Shown here piece by piece: positions 1-10,454 of a stretch of DNA of 22,500 nt. Position 1 is the first letter of the stretch; every line of letters begins with the position of its first letter. The translations under genes were made by a program, and so were the position numbers. Location of the stretch: NCBI GenBank assembly GCA_963575745.1, contig CAUYUJ010016895.1, positions 50,007 to 72,506 of the forward strand, written 5' to 3'. This DNA is from Prorocentrum cordatum. Lineage: Eukaryota; Sar; Dinophyceae; Prorocentrales; Prorocentraceae. The notes beneath the pieces are model-generated. The model saw only the letters and a list, made by a program, of their open reading frames with translations, did no database searches and was not told the origin of the DNA.

Positions 1-1308
1 GCTCTTGAGGGCCTAATGTTCACATGATGGGTCAGCTGCTGCCAGACGCCGCGTCACGAGAGATGCCAACACAAGGCTCATGTTCAGGTGTTGGGAGGCA
101 GAGATTCAAGCGGTGCCTGGAACGCTGCGGCGGCCAAAACGCACCAGTCGGACTTCTGCCGTTTCCTGGCTATGTCTATGTTGCTTACCGTTCAAGGCCA
201 GTTTGAGGGGGGCCCAGGACCTCCACCCATTGAGCTTGAAAGTGTTGTTTTGCCTGTTTTTGTTCCTCTTGATCCGTTCTTTTACTTCCAACGCGGTCGT
301 AATTATCGTCAGTAGGCACCAAGACTCCCACACAAGTAATTCGGCGCACGCGGCACCAATCTTTCGCAGTGCCTAAGTGAAGCGGAATTGCTTGACTGTT
401 TTTGTAACGTGCTGGGTGCGCGTGGCACCAAGCTCTCGCTGACACCTCGCTACGTTTTTTGTTCTGGCTGAGGTGTGCTCGACACGTTCACTCGCCTAGC
501 GCTGCCTTCTGAGGTGTAGTAGCCGAACGAAGGTTCAGCCCAGGGGTGCCTTGGAGCTCCGTCGGTTATGGTTATAGTAAACCCGTGCCCTTGGTGTCTT
601 TTAGGTGCTTCCAGAGTTGCCGTGCCCGACGCCACCAGCCAAGTCCCACCAATGAGTTTAGCGCAGGACGGGGCTCCTTCAAGGAGGGCATACCTATGTT
701 GGGATTGGGCTTTGGACGCATGAGGAGGATTGAGTCATGTCGCGCTGACGAGGCTTGCCTGCTGCTGCGATCACTGCCTCCCGTTTTTCCTGTTTTATCC
801 TGCCGCCGCTGCCCTTTCTCACAGTCTATGGGGATTCAGGCTCATCCATGAGTGGCCGACCGACCGACCGCGGAGGAATACGATACTGTCGAACGAAATG
901 GAGGAAGAGGGAGAGTGGAGGAGGGATACGGGGGAGTTCAGGATGCAATCGAGTGGGGGGTGGAAGACGATAATAGCGAGCCCATCAGCCTGTTGCTCCA
1001 GAGGACCCGCCTGCTGAGGGCGTAGCCACATCACCTCACATTGACACGCAGAGTCGCAAAGTCCAGATGACGCAAGGGCTTGAGCGCAGTGCTCGAGGGA
1101 AAATGTGCGTCTTCACCGAAGTCGGGCGCCTGACATCAAAAACGGCGGCAGGTGGCCGTCTTCATTTCAGACGGCGCCGTGGACAAGGACCTCCACTATT
1201 CGTGCTTGCGTGCTTCGGGTGAAGAGTCGTGGGTGTGTCCTCCCCCCCCCCTCGGCCGCCTCCTGATCCTCCTCTTCTTTGTTTGTGTTCCTTCTCTTCC
1301 TCCCCCTT
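1..1308. other. Unassigned region, no recognised gene
   Basis: No open frame here resembles a family I know. The stretch at about 772-821 is pyrimidine-rich and ends in ...tttctcacag, which would fit a 3' splice acceptor. Downstream, plus-strand frame 852-1025 reads 57 acidic and polar residues (containing DAIEWGVEDDNSEP) before a TAG stop, and its composition is somewhat coding-like. The two cannot be joined simply, because a TGA at 849-851 closes that frame just upstream. It could be a terminal exon, a retroelement fragment or chance. A short C-rich run lies just before the trinucleotide array. Confidence 0.3.
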
Positions 1309-2053
1309 TCATCATCATAATCCACCATCACCAGCATCATCATCAGCAGCATCATCGTCAACATTATTCTCATCAGCATGATCAGCATCATCCTCATCAT
1401 CACTAGTATCATCATTTCCGCCAAACTCATCATCCTCATCATCACCACCATCACCACCACCACTACCAGCATCATCACCACCATGATCCCCACCACCGCC
1501 ATCATCATCGTCATCATCTTCATCTTCGTCATCATCACCCTCATCATCACCATCATCGTCACAATCACCGCCATAATCATCGTTAACGCCACACTCATCA
1601 TTAGCATCATCATCATCATCACCATCAGCAGCAGCGTCCTCATCAGCATCATCATCATATTTTTCTGCATCAGCATTCCCATCATCACCGCTGTCGCCAT
1701 CATCACCATCGTCATCAGCATCATCATCAGCAACATCATCATTATCATCATCATCATCACCATCGTCAGTATCATCATCACCATCATCACCATCCTCACC
1801 GCCATCATCATCAGCCACATCAGCATCCGCATCAGCAGCAGCATCATCAGCATCATCAGCAGCAGCATCAGCATAATCATGATCGTCACCACTATCATCA
1901 GCAGCACCGTCGTCATCACCATCATCATCAACCTCATCATCATAATCATCATCATCATCATCTTATCATCATCGTCATCACCATCATCGCCATCGCAATC
2001 GTCATCGTCATCATTCTCATCAGCGGCATCCTCATCGTCATCATCATCATCAC
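1309..2053. repeat. Degenerate CAT/ATC trinucleotide array
   Basis: About 745 bp is almost wholly built of CAT/ATC triplets on the plus strand, with scattered CAC, CAG and CGT variants, and ends in a C9 run. Because the period is three and most variants are not stops, long frames stay open on both strands (Ile/Ser-rich plus, Met- or Asp-rich minus). These are low-complexity translations, not evidence of genes. The many point variants indicate an old array rather than a freshly expanded one. Confidence 0.95.
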
Positions 2054-2103
2054 CCCCCCCCAGTCGAGGCCCTTCCTCGAGCCTCATCCTCTCTCTATCG
2101 AAG

Positions 2104-3037
2104 AATCGAAGACGCCTACGGCGAATCACCGCCGCCCCCTGCCTTTTTGGAAGCGCCTGCGTGGCTGAAAGTTGAGTTTGAGCTTGGCCAAGCTATCGCG
2201 CCATGCGTTCCCCGAGTTGGTTTCGAAAGCGTTCGGGGAACACGGAGTCGGGCGAGCTATCGGACCAGGTGGTGTCCGAGCTTTCGGGTTTCTTGGAGGA
2301 TGTCTTGGGGGGCTCTTGGGCCGTCTTGGAGGCCTCTGGCGGGCCTTTTTGGGCAGTCTACGGCTATCTTCTGGCCATTGTGGGCAGTCTTGGGTGCATG
2401 TTTGGGCCATCTTCGCCGTCTTGGAGGCCTTCTTGGCCGTCTTGGAGGCATCGGGTTGGGCATCCTGTCCGTCTTGAATGCCATATTGGGCGTCTTGGGG
2501 GCCGTTTGGGCCGTCTTGGGGTCTTGTTGTGGCCCTCTCGAAGGTCTCTTGGGCTGCCATGGAGCCGTCTTGGAGGCCTCTTGTGCGCTCTTGGGGCGAT
2601 GTTGGAGGCCTCTTGGGCAGTCTTCGACCGTCGGAGAGCTGAAACGACGCAAATGCCAAACTCTTTCAAACACCGAAGGAAGATCAATGACTTTCGTCTT
2701 TTCGGGTCTTCCTGGTGGAGCTCTTGGAGGGCTCTTGGCGCTCTCTTGGGCAGACTGAGGGCAATGTTGGAGCCATCCCGGGCAGTGTTGGAGGCTTCTT
2801 GGACGAACTTGAAGGCATCTTGGACTCTCTTGGGCCGTCTTGGGGACATCGTGGACCATCTTGGGCTGACTTGGAGGCCATCTTAGGCATGAACGGCATT
2901 GGCATGTGCAGTTTGGGGTCTCTCCGGGTGGCTGGCAGGACGGGCCGAAGCCCCAGTGAGTTTTCTAAAAGGACCAAAACCGTCTAGGATCTAACACGCC
3001 AGCCTCCCCTGTGATAAATCAACAGGGGCGGCCGATC
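2104..3037 (+). repeat. Repeat unit U1 (head, 21-bp minisatellite, tail)
   Basis: Shortest plus-strand unit, about 930 bp. The head (2104-2145) carries GACGCCTACGGCGAATCACC followed by CGCCGCCCCCTGCC. Then comes a conserved stem-loop (2207-2241), minisatellite of GGCCGTCTTGG-type blocks, one conserved spacer module (about 2629-2708), more minisatellite, and a conserved tail (about 2886-3037). The tail runs through GACGGGCCGAAGCCCCAG and AGGACCAAAACCG to GATC at 3034-3037. Its left neighbour is not another unit, so the array starts here. Only the right half of the junction hairpin is present at its left end. Confidence 0.9.
2207..2241 (+). repeat. Conserved stem-loop in U1 head
   Basis: GTTCCCCGA pairs with TCGGGGAAC across a 17-nt loop. 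The same stem recurs at the same place in U2 (3137-3171), U3 (about 4482-4516), U4 (11069-11107) and, reversed, U5 (13385-13423). Confidence 0.75.
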
Positions 3038-3071
3038 AAAGACGCCTGCGGCGAATCACCGCCGCCCCCTG
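3023..3071. repeat. Junction hairpin between U1 and U2
   Basis: CAGGGGCGGC at the end of U1 pairs with the CGCCGCCCCCTG stretch at the start of U2, with one arm a G shorter than in the other copies. The loop holds GATC and GACGCCTGCGGCGAATCA. An overlapping smaller hairpin, CCCCTGT (3006-3012) with ACAGGGG (3022-3028), shares the same arm, so the two folds exclude each other. Confidence 0.75.
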
Positions 3072-4382
3072 CCCCTTTGGAAGCGCCTCTGTGGCCGACA
3101 ACTGGGCCAGAGCTTGGCCAAGCTATCGGGCCAGTTGTTCCCCGAGTCGGTTTGGAAAGACTTCGGGGAACGCGTGGGGGAGCAAGAAGAGGAGGAGGAG
3201 GAGGAGGACAAGGAACAACGGTGAGGAGGAGGAGGAGGAAGAGCAGGAGGAGGAGGAGGAGGAGGAGGAGGAGGAGGAGGAGGAGGAGGAGGAGGAGGCG
3301 GCCTCTTGGGCGCCTCTTGGGGCACTCTTAGGGCCTCCTGGGAGCTTCCTGGGAGCCTCTTGGAGGGGTGTTTGGGGGCCTTTGGGGGCATCTTGGGGGC
3401 CTCTTTGGCCGTCCGTCTTAGCGCGTTCCTGGCTTGTCTGACGCCGTCGGAAGCCGCCTTGGGGGCCTGTCTGGGTCGTCCTGGAGCCCTCTTGGGGCAT
3501 ATCAGGGGTTCTTAGATGCCATGTTGGGCGTCTTCAAGGTCTCTTTGGCCGTTTGGGGGCCCTCTTGGGGCCGCCTTGGGGGCCTTTTGGGCCGCCATGT
3601 GGCCATCTTGGAGGCCTCTTGGGCGATCTTGGGGGCCCCTTGCGCCGCCTTGAGTCGTCGGAATGCCGAGAAGAAGCACATGCCAACATATTTCAAAAAC
3701 CTTAGGAGCATCAATGATTTTGACCTCTTCGTGCCCTCCTGAATGGCCTCCTGGACGCCTTTTGGGCCGTCTTGGAGGCCTCTTGGGGGCCTCTTGTGCC
3801 TTTTTGGGCCATCTTGAGGCCATCTTAGGCCGTCTTGGGTGCATATTGGACCATCTTGGAGGCACATTGGGGCCATCTTAGCCGTCTTAGGGGCATGTTG
3901 GCCGTCTTGGAGGCCTCTTGGGCCCTCTTGGGGCCGTCTTGGGGGCGTCTTGGGCCGTCATTGAGGCCATCTTGGAGACGTCGTGGGCGATCTTGGGGGC
4001 CTGGGCCGTCTAGAGCTGTCGGAATGCCGAAAAGAAACAACTTCCAAAATCCGGCAAAAAACGAAGGACCAGCAGTGCTTTTGGCCTCTTCTTGCCCTCC
4101 TGGAGGCCTCTTGGGCCGTCTTGGAGGCCTTTTAGGGGGCTTTGGGGCCGTCTTGGGCCATCTGGAGGCCATCTCAGGCCGTCTTGGGTGCATCTTGGGC
4201 CATCTTGGGCGGACTTGGAGGCCGTCTTGGGCATGAAAGGCATTGACATGTGCAGTTTGGGGTCTCTTCGGGTGGCTGGCAGGACGGGCCGAAGCCCCAG
4301 TGAGTTTTCTAAAAGGACCAAAACCGTCTAGGATCTAACACGCCAGCCACCCCTGTGATAAATCAACAGGGGGCGGCCGATC
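3034..4382 (+). repeat. Repeat unit U2
   Basis: A complete unit of about 1.35 kb between two GATC junctions. The head up to about 3186 is nearly identical to U3 (4379-4531), and the tail (about 4228-4382) is nearly identical to that of U1. This points to recent tandem duplication or homogenisation. Between head and minisatellite sits a GGA microsatellite. Two spacer modules lie at about 3656-3730 and 4018-4091. Frames encoding Gly/Leu/Trp/Pro-rich heptads run through it on both strands but are interrupted, so I do not call a gene. Confidence 0.92.
3187..3298 (+). repeat. GGA microsatellite in U2
   Basis: An interrupted (GGA)n tract with a pure run from about 3245 to 3298. U3 has a shorter tract at the same structural position; U1 and U4 have none. 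Confidence 0.95.
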
Positions 4383-4416
4383 AAAGACGCCTACGGCGAA
4401 TCACCGCCGCCCCCTG
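4367..4416. repeat. Junction hairpin between U2 and U3
   Basis: CAGGGGGCGGC pairs with the CGCCGCCCCCTG stretch around a loop containing GATC and GACGCCTACGGCGAATCA. The competing small hairpin is CCCCTGT (4350-4356) with ACAGGGG (4366-4372). Confidence 0.8.
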
Positions 4417-5701
4417 CCCCTTTGGAAGCGCCTCTGTGGCCGACAGCTGGGCCAGAGCTTGGCCAATCTATCGGGCCAGTTATTCCCCGAGTCGGTTTGG
4501 AAAGACTTCGGGGAACGCGTGGGGGAGCAAGAACAGGAGGAGGGGGAGGATGCGGAAAAAAGACGAGGAGGAGGAGGAGGAGGAGGAGGAGGAGGAGGAG
4601 GCGGCCTCTTGGGCGCCTCTTGGGGCACTCTTTGGGCCTCCTGGGAACTTCCTGGGAGCCTCTTGGAGGGGTGTGTTTGGGGGCCTTTGGGGGCATCTTG
4701 AGGGCCTCTTTGGCCGTCCGTCTTAGCGCGTTCCTGGCTTGTCTGACGCCGTCGGAAGCCGTCTTGGGGCCCCGTCTGGGTCGTCTTGGGGCCTTCTTGG
4801 GGCATATCAGGGATTCTTAGAGGCCATGTTGGGCGTCTTGGAGGCCTCTTGGGCCATTTTGGGGCCCTCTTGGGGCCGTCTTGGGGGCCTTTTGGGTCGT
4901 CATGGGGCCATTTTGGAGGCCTTTTGGTCGATCTTGGGGGCCTCTTGCGCCGCCTTGAGCCGTCGGAATGCCGAGAAGAAGCACATGCCAACATCTTTCA
5001 ACAACCTAAGGACAATCAATGATTTTGGCCTCTTCGCGCCGTCTTGGAGGCCTCTTGGTGGCTTCTTGGGCCGTCTTGGGCCATCTGGAGACCATCTCAG
5101 GCCGTCTTGGGTGCATCTTGGGCCGTGTTGGAGGCATATTAGGGCCATCTTAGCCGTCTTGGAGGCCATCTTGGCCGTCTTGCCGTCTTGGAGGCCTCGT
5201 GGGCCATCTTGGGGCCCTCTTGGGGGCATCTTGGGGGCCTCTTGGGCTGTCATGGGGCCATCTTGGAGACCTCTTGGGCGGTCTTGGGGCGATCTTGGGG
5301 GCCTCTTGTCGTCGGAAGGCCGAAAAGGCGAAAGTGCAAAAATCCTTTACAAAAGTTGGGAAAATCAATGATTTTGGCCTCTTCGGGCCTTCCTGGAGGA
5401 CCTCTCGGAGGCCTCCTGGGCTGTCTTGGAGGCCTCTTAGGGGGCTTTTGGGCCGTCTTGGGCCATCTTGAGGCTATCTTATGCCGTCTTGGGTGCATCT
5501 TGGGCCGTCTTGGAGGCATCTTGGGGCCATCTTAGCCGTCTTGGAGGCCATGTTGGCCATCTTGGAGGCGTCTTGGAGGGCATCTTGGGCCGTCGTGGAG
5601 CCGTCTGGAGCAGGAAGAAACCTATGCAACGGGCTCCGGGCAAGCCGGAAGATCTTTCCGGGTGGCCGGCGGGGCGGGCCGAAGCCCCAGGGGGAGTTTT
5701 T
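4379..5701 (+). repeat. Repeat unit U3, left part
   Basis: Head, stem-loop, short GGA tract (4565-4602), minisatellite and two spacer modules (about 4961-5036 and 5311-5384), then the tail through GGGCGGGCCGAAGCCCCAGG. The tail stops at 5701 in GGGGGAGTTTTT, where the next base starts the inverted repeat of an inserted element. The rest of the tail resumes at 10591. Confidence 0.9.
4565..4602 (+). repeat. GGA microsatellite in U3
   Basis: A nearly pure (GAG/GGA)n run followed directly by the GCGGCCTCTTGG minisatellite. It is the positional counterpart of the longer tract in U2. Confidence 0.92.
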
Positions 5702-5823
5702 ACCTAACAGCGAAGACTGATAGGTTTTTAGTTGACTCAAAAGAGCTCACAGATCACTCCACAGGGAGGTCCGGGCAGGTGTTGGGAGTTGCCGGGCGGC
5801 AGGTGCCGGGCTCGTTTTTCGCC

Positions 5824-6246
5824 AACAGTCACACACTTCGTGCTCTTCGATTTCCCAGAACTCCATTCCCAGGCCACATTCTGGAGGGCCGAATGCAACA
5901 GTCACACACTTCGTGCTCTTCGAGTTCCCAGAACTCCATTCCCGGGCCACATTCTGGAGGGCCGGATGCAACAGTCACACACTTCGTGCTCTTCGAGTTC
6001 CCAGAACTCCATTCCCGGGCCACATTTGATGCCCGGAGCCAACTGTAGGCCACTTCGTGCTCTTCGACCCAAAACTCCATTCCCGGGCCACATTTGGATG
6101 CCCGGAGCCAACTGTAGGCCACTTCGTGCTCTTCAAGTTCCCAGAACTCCATTCCTGGGCATGATTTTGAATGCCCGGAGCCAACTGTAGGCCACTTCGT
6201 GTTCTTCCAGTTCCCAGAACTCCATTCCCGGGCCACACTTTGAATG
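5824..6246 (+). repeat. ~72-bp tandem repeats, copy A (6 units)
   Basis: Six units share CCCAGAACTCCATTCCCGGG and CTTCGTGCTCTTCGA. The first two end in a GGAGGGCCGGATGCAACAGT type of spacer. The later ones end in a GAATGCCCGGAGCCAACTGT type. The last unit breaks off after GAATGC straight into the hexanucleotide array. Confidence 0.93.
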
Positions 6247-7775
6247 CTGAGGCAGGCTGATGCTGAGGCTGAGGCAGGCTGAGGATGAGGCAGGCTGAGG
6301 CTGAGGCCGAGGCTGAAGGCAGACTGAGGCTGAGGCTGAAGTAGGCTGAGGCTGAGGCTGAGGCAGGCTGAGGCTGAGGCTGAGGCAGGCTGATGCTGAG
6401 GCAGGCTGAGGCTGAGGCTGAGGCTGATGCAGGCTGAGGCTGAGGCAGGCTGAGGCTGAGGCCAAGGCTGAAGGCTGACTGAGGCTGAGGCTGAAGCAGG
6501 CTGAGGCTGAGGCTGAGGCAGGCTGAGGCTGAGGCTGATGCAGGCTGATGCTGAGGCAGGCTGAGGCTGAGGCCGAGGCTGATGCAGGCTGAGGCTGAGG
6601 CAGGCTGAGGCTGAGGCCAAGGCTGAAGGCAGACTGAGGCTTTGGCTGAAGCAGGCTGAGGCTGAGGCTGAGGCTGAGGCAGGCTGATGCTGAGGCTGAG
6701 GCTGAGGCAGGCTGATGCTGAGGCAGGCTGAGGCTGAGGCTGAGGCTGATGCAGGCCGAGGCTGAGGCAGCCTGAGGCTGAGGCGAGGCTGAAGGCAGAC
6801 TGAGGCTGAGGCTGAAGCAGGCTGAGGCTGAGGCTGAGGCAGGCTGAGGCTGAGGCTGAGGCAGGCTGATGCTGAGGCAGGCTGAGGCTGAGGCTGAGGC
6901 TGATGCAGGCTGAGGCTGAGGCAGGCTGAGGCTGAGGCCGAGGCTGAAGCCAGACTGAGGCTGAGGCTGAAGCAGACTGAGGCTGAGGCTGAGGCAGGCT
7001 GAGGCTGAGGCTGAAGCAGGCTGATGCTGAGGCAGGCTGAGGCTGAGGCTGAGGCTGATGCAGGCTGAGGCTGAGGCAGGCTGAGGCTGAGGCCGAGGCT
7101 GAAGGCAGACTGAGGCTGAGGCTGAAGCAGCCTGAGGCTGAGGCTGAGGCAGGCTGAGGCTGAGGCTGAGGCAGGCTGATGCTGAGGCAGGCTGAGGCTG
7201 AGGCTGAGGCTGAGGCAGGCTGATGCTGAGGCAGGCTGAGGCTGAGGCCGAGGCTGAAGGCAGACTGAGGCTTAGGCTGAAGCAGGCTGAGGCTGAGGCT
7301 GAGGCAGGCTGAGGCTGAGGCTGAGGCTGAGGCAGGCTGATGCTGAGGCAGGCTGTGGCTGAGGCTGAGGCTGATGCAGGCTGAGGGTGAGGCAGGCTGA
7401 GGCCGAGGCCGACGGCAGACTGAGGCTGAGGCTGAAGCAGGCTGAGGCTGAGGTTGATGCAGGCTGAGGCTGAGGCTGAGGCAGGCTGATGCTGAGGCAG
7501 GCTGAGGCTGAGGCTGAGGCTGAGGCTGATGCAGGGTGAGGCTGAGGCAGGCTGAGGCCGAGGCTGAAGGCAGACTGATGTTGAGGCTGAAGCAGGCTGA
7601 GGGCGAGGCTGAGGCAGGCTGAGGCTGATGCAGGCTGAGGGTGAGGCTGAGGCAGGCTGAGGCCGAGGCTGAAGGCAGACTGATGTTGAGGCTGAAGCAG
7701 GCTGAGGGCGAGGCTGAGGCAGGCTGAGGCTGAGGCAGGCTGAGGCTGAGGCTGAGGCAGGCTGAGGCTGAGGCT
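6247..7775 (+). repeat. GAGGCT-type array with higher-order period, copy A
   Basis: About 1.5 kb of GAGGCT and GAGGCAGGCT blocks. A marker, GAAGGCAGACTGA or a close variant, recurs roughly every 150-165 bp (near 6312, 6470, 6622, 6790, 6948, 7098, 7255, 7412 and 7566; the last interval, to about 7672, is shorter). This shows higher-order repeats amplified as a block, not simple slippage alone. Confidence 0.92.
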
Positions 7776-8060
7776 GTGACTGCGACTGCTGTTGCCACTG
7801 CGACTGCCATCGCGAATGCGACCACGACTGCGAGAACAGCAGAATTCTACAACAGGATTCTTATCTGAATCTTAAGGGGAATGCTTCCAGATATGCTCCT
7901 ACACATCGCTGTTAGGTTGCTTTGCCGGGATAATTTACCTAACAGCGAAGACTGATAGGTTTCTAGTTGACTCAAAAGAGAGCACAGATCACTCCACAGG
8001 GGGGTCGGGCAGGAGTTGGGAGTTGCCGGGCGGCAGGTGAGGGCTCGTTTTTCGCCAACA

Positions 8061-8706
8061 GTCACACACTTCGTGCCCTTTCGATTTCCCAGAACTCCAT
8101 TCCCGGGCCTCATTCGGGAGGGCCGGAATGCAACAGTCACACACTTCGTCGGGCTCTTCGAGTTCCCAGAATCCACTTCCCGGCCTCATTCTGGAGGGCC
8201 GGATGCACAGTCACACACTTCGTGCTCTTCGAGTTCCCAGAACTCCATTCCCGGGCCACATTCTGGAGGGCCGGATGCAACTGTCAGGCACACTTCGTGC
8301 TCTTCGATTCCCAGAACTCCATTCCCGGGCCACATTTTGGATGCCCGGAGCCAACTGTAGGCCACTTCCTGGTCTTCGAGTTCCCAGAACTCCATTCCCG
8401 GGCCACATTTTGAATGCCCGGAGCCAACTGTAGGCCATTTCGTGCTCTTCGATTCCCAGAACTCCATTCCCGGGCCACATTTTGCATGCCCGGAGCCAAC
8501 TGTAGGCCACTTCGTGCTCTTCGAGTTCCCAGAACTCCATTCCCGGGCCACATTTTGAATGCCCGGAGCCAACTGTAGGCCACTTCGTGGTGTTCGAGTT
8601 CCCAGAACTCCATTCCTGGGACTGATTTTGAATGCCCGGAGCCAACTGTAGGCCCTTTCGTGTTCTTCGAGTTCCCAGAACTCCATTCCCGGGCCACACT
8701 TTGAAT
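8061..8706 (+). repeat. ~72-bp tandem repeats, copy B (9 units)
   Basis: Nine units of the same family as in copy A, with the same order: three with the GGAGGGCCGGATGCA spacer, then six with the GAATGCCCGGAGCCAACTGT type. The last again runs directly into the hexanucleotide array after GAATGC. Small indels in individual units (for example near 8090, 8150 and 8285) show independent decay. Confidence 0.93.
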
Positions 8707-10454
8707 GCTGAGGCCGGCTGATGCTGAGGCTGAGGCAGGCTGAGGCTGAAGGCAGACTGAAGCTGAGGACGAGGCTGAAGGCAGACTGAGGCTGAGGCTG
8801 AAGCAGGCTGAGGCTGAGGCTGAGGCAGGCTGAGGCTGAGGCTGAGGCAGGCTGATGCTGAGGCAGGCTGAGGAGGCAGAGGCTGATGCAGGCTGAGGCT
8901 GAGGCAGGCTGAGGCTGAGGCCGAGGCTGAAGGCAGACTGAGGCTGAGGCTGAAGCAGGCTGAGGCTGAGGCTGAGGCAGGCTGAGGCTGAGGCAGGCTG
9001 ATGCTGAGGCAGGCTGAGGCTGAGGCTGAGGCTGATGCAGGCTGAGGCTGAGGCTGAGGCTGAGGCCGAGGCTGAAGGCAGACTGAGGCTGAGGCTGAAG
9101 CAGGCTGAGGCTGAGGCTGAGGCAGGCTGAGGCTGAGGCTGAGGCAGGCTGATGCTGAGGCAGGCTGAGGCTGAGGCTGAGGCTGATGCAGGCTGAGGCT
9201 GCGGCAGGCTGAGGCTTGAGTCCGAGGCTGAAAGCAGACTGAGGCTGAGGCTGGTGAGCTGATGAGGCTGAGGCTGAGGCAGACAGGCTGAGGCTGAGCT
9301 GAGGCTGAGGCTGCTGAAGGCTGAGGCTGAAGGCTGAGGCTGAGGCTGAGGCAGGCTGAGGCTGAGGCTGAGGCAGGCTGATGCTGAGGCAGGCTGAGGC
9401 TGAGGCTGAGGCTGATGCAGGCTGAGGCTGAGGCAGGCTGAGGCTGAGGCCGAGGCTGAAGGCAGACTGAGGCTGAGGCTGAAGCAGGCTGAGGCTGAGG
9501 CTGAGGCAGGCTGAGGCTGAGGCTGAGGCAGGCTGAGGCTGAGGCAGGCTGAGGCTGAGGCTGAGGCTGAGGCAGGCTGAGGCTGAGGCAGGCTGAGGCT
9601 GAGGCCGAGGCTGCAGGCAAACTCAGGCTGAGGCTGAGCAGGCTGAGGCTGAGGCTGAGGCAGGCTGAGGCTGAGGCTGAGGCTGAGGCAGGCTGATGCT
9701 GAGGCAGGCTGTGGCTGAGGCTGAGGCTGATGCAGGCTGAGGGTGAGGCAGGCTGAGGCTGAGGCCGAGGCCGACGGCAGACTGAGGCTGAGGCTGAAGC
9801 AGGCTGAGGCTGAGGCAGAGGCAGGCTGAGGCTGAGGCTGAGGCAGGCTGATGCTGAGGCAGGCTGAGGCTGAGGCTGAGGCTGATGCAGGGTGAGGCTG
9901 AGGCAGGCTGAGGCCGAGGCTGAAGGCAGACTGATGTTGAGGCTGAAGCAGGCTGAGGGCGAGGCTGAGGCAGGCTGAGGCTGATGCAGGCTGAGGGTGA
10001 GGCTGAGGCAGGCTGAGGCCGAGGCTGAAGGCAGACTGATGTTGAGGCTGAAGCAGGCTGAGGCGAGGCTGAGGCAGGCTGAGGCTGAGGCAGGCTGAGG
10101 CTGAGGCTGAGGCAGGCTGAGGCTGAGGCTGAGGCTGATGCAGGCTGAGGCTGAGGCAGGCCGAGGCTGAGGCTGAGGCTGAAGGCAGACTGAGGCTGAG
10201 GCTGAAGCAGGCTGAGGCTGAGGCTAAGGCTGAGGCTGAGGCTGAGGCTGAGGCTGAGGCTGGCTGATGCTGAGGCAGGCTGAGGCTGAGGCTGAGGCTG
10301 AGGCAGGCTGGCTGAGGGCTGAGGCTGAGGCCGAGGCTGCAGGCAGACTGAGGCTGATGCAGGAGCAGGCTGAGGCTGAGGCTGAGGCAGGCTGAAGCTG
10401 AGGCTGAGGCTGATGCTGAGGCAGGCTGAGGCTGAGGCTGAGGCTAATGCAGGC
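8707..10454 (+). repeat. GAGGCT-type array with higher-order period, copy B
   Basis: About 1.75 kb of the same hexanucleotide-based array, with GAAGGCAGACTGA markers mostly 100-165 bp apart. A more scrambled segment at about 9230-9340 and another at about 10300-10380 carry indels. The distal part (about 9650-10140) matches the distal part of copy A motif by motif, including the GATGTTGAGGCTGAAGCAGG and GGGCGAGGCT variants. Confidence 0.92.

Larger units (their letters stand above)
5702..7931 (+). mobile_element. TIR element copy A, non-autonomous, satellite-carrying
   Basis: Begins with ACCTAACAGCGA (5702-5713) and carries its reverse complement TCGCTGTTAGGT near the right end (7906-7917), followed by about 14 bases reading to GCCGGGATA. 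Inside, in order: a ~120-bp unique head, a ~72-bp repeat array, a GAGGCT-type array, and a ~130-bp unique tail (about 7776-7917) with CGACTG-type hexamers. No transposase-like frame is visible. The long minus-strand frame through it (5975-7825) is Ser/Pro/Gln low complexity. It sits inside the tail of U3 next to a T-rich flank. Which superfamily could mobilise it is unknown. Confidence 0.7.

Noticed and set aside
1167-2129. 320-codon minus-strand Met/Asp-rich frame and 265-codon plus-strand Ile/Ser-rich frame
   Set aside because: Translations of a CAT/ATC trinucleotide array; length follows from the period of three, not from coding constraint.
5975-7825. 616-codon minus-strand Ser/Leu/Pro/Gln frame
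   Set aside because: It is the hexanucleotide array read backwards (SLSLPQPQPQPASAS type). The plus-strand GGCTGA unit gives stops, so one strand appears open by composition. Copy B has the same effect at 8211-9620.
1309-10454. CRISPR array
   Set aside because: The ~72-bp and hexanucleotide repeats are contiguous and have no unique spacers, and no cas-like genes occur; the context is eukaryotic.
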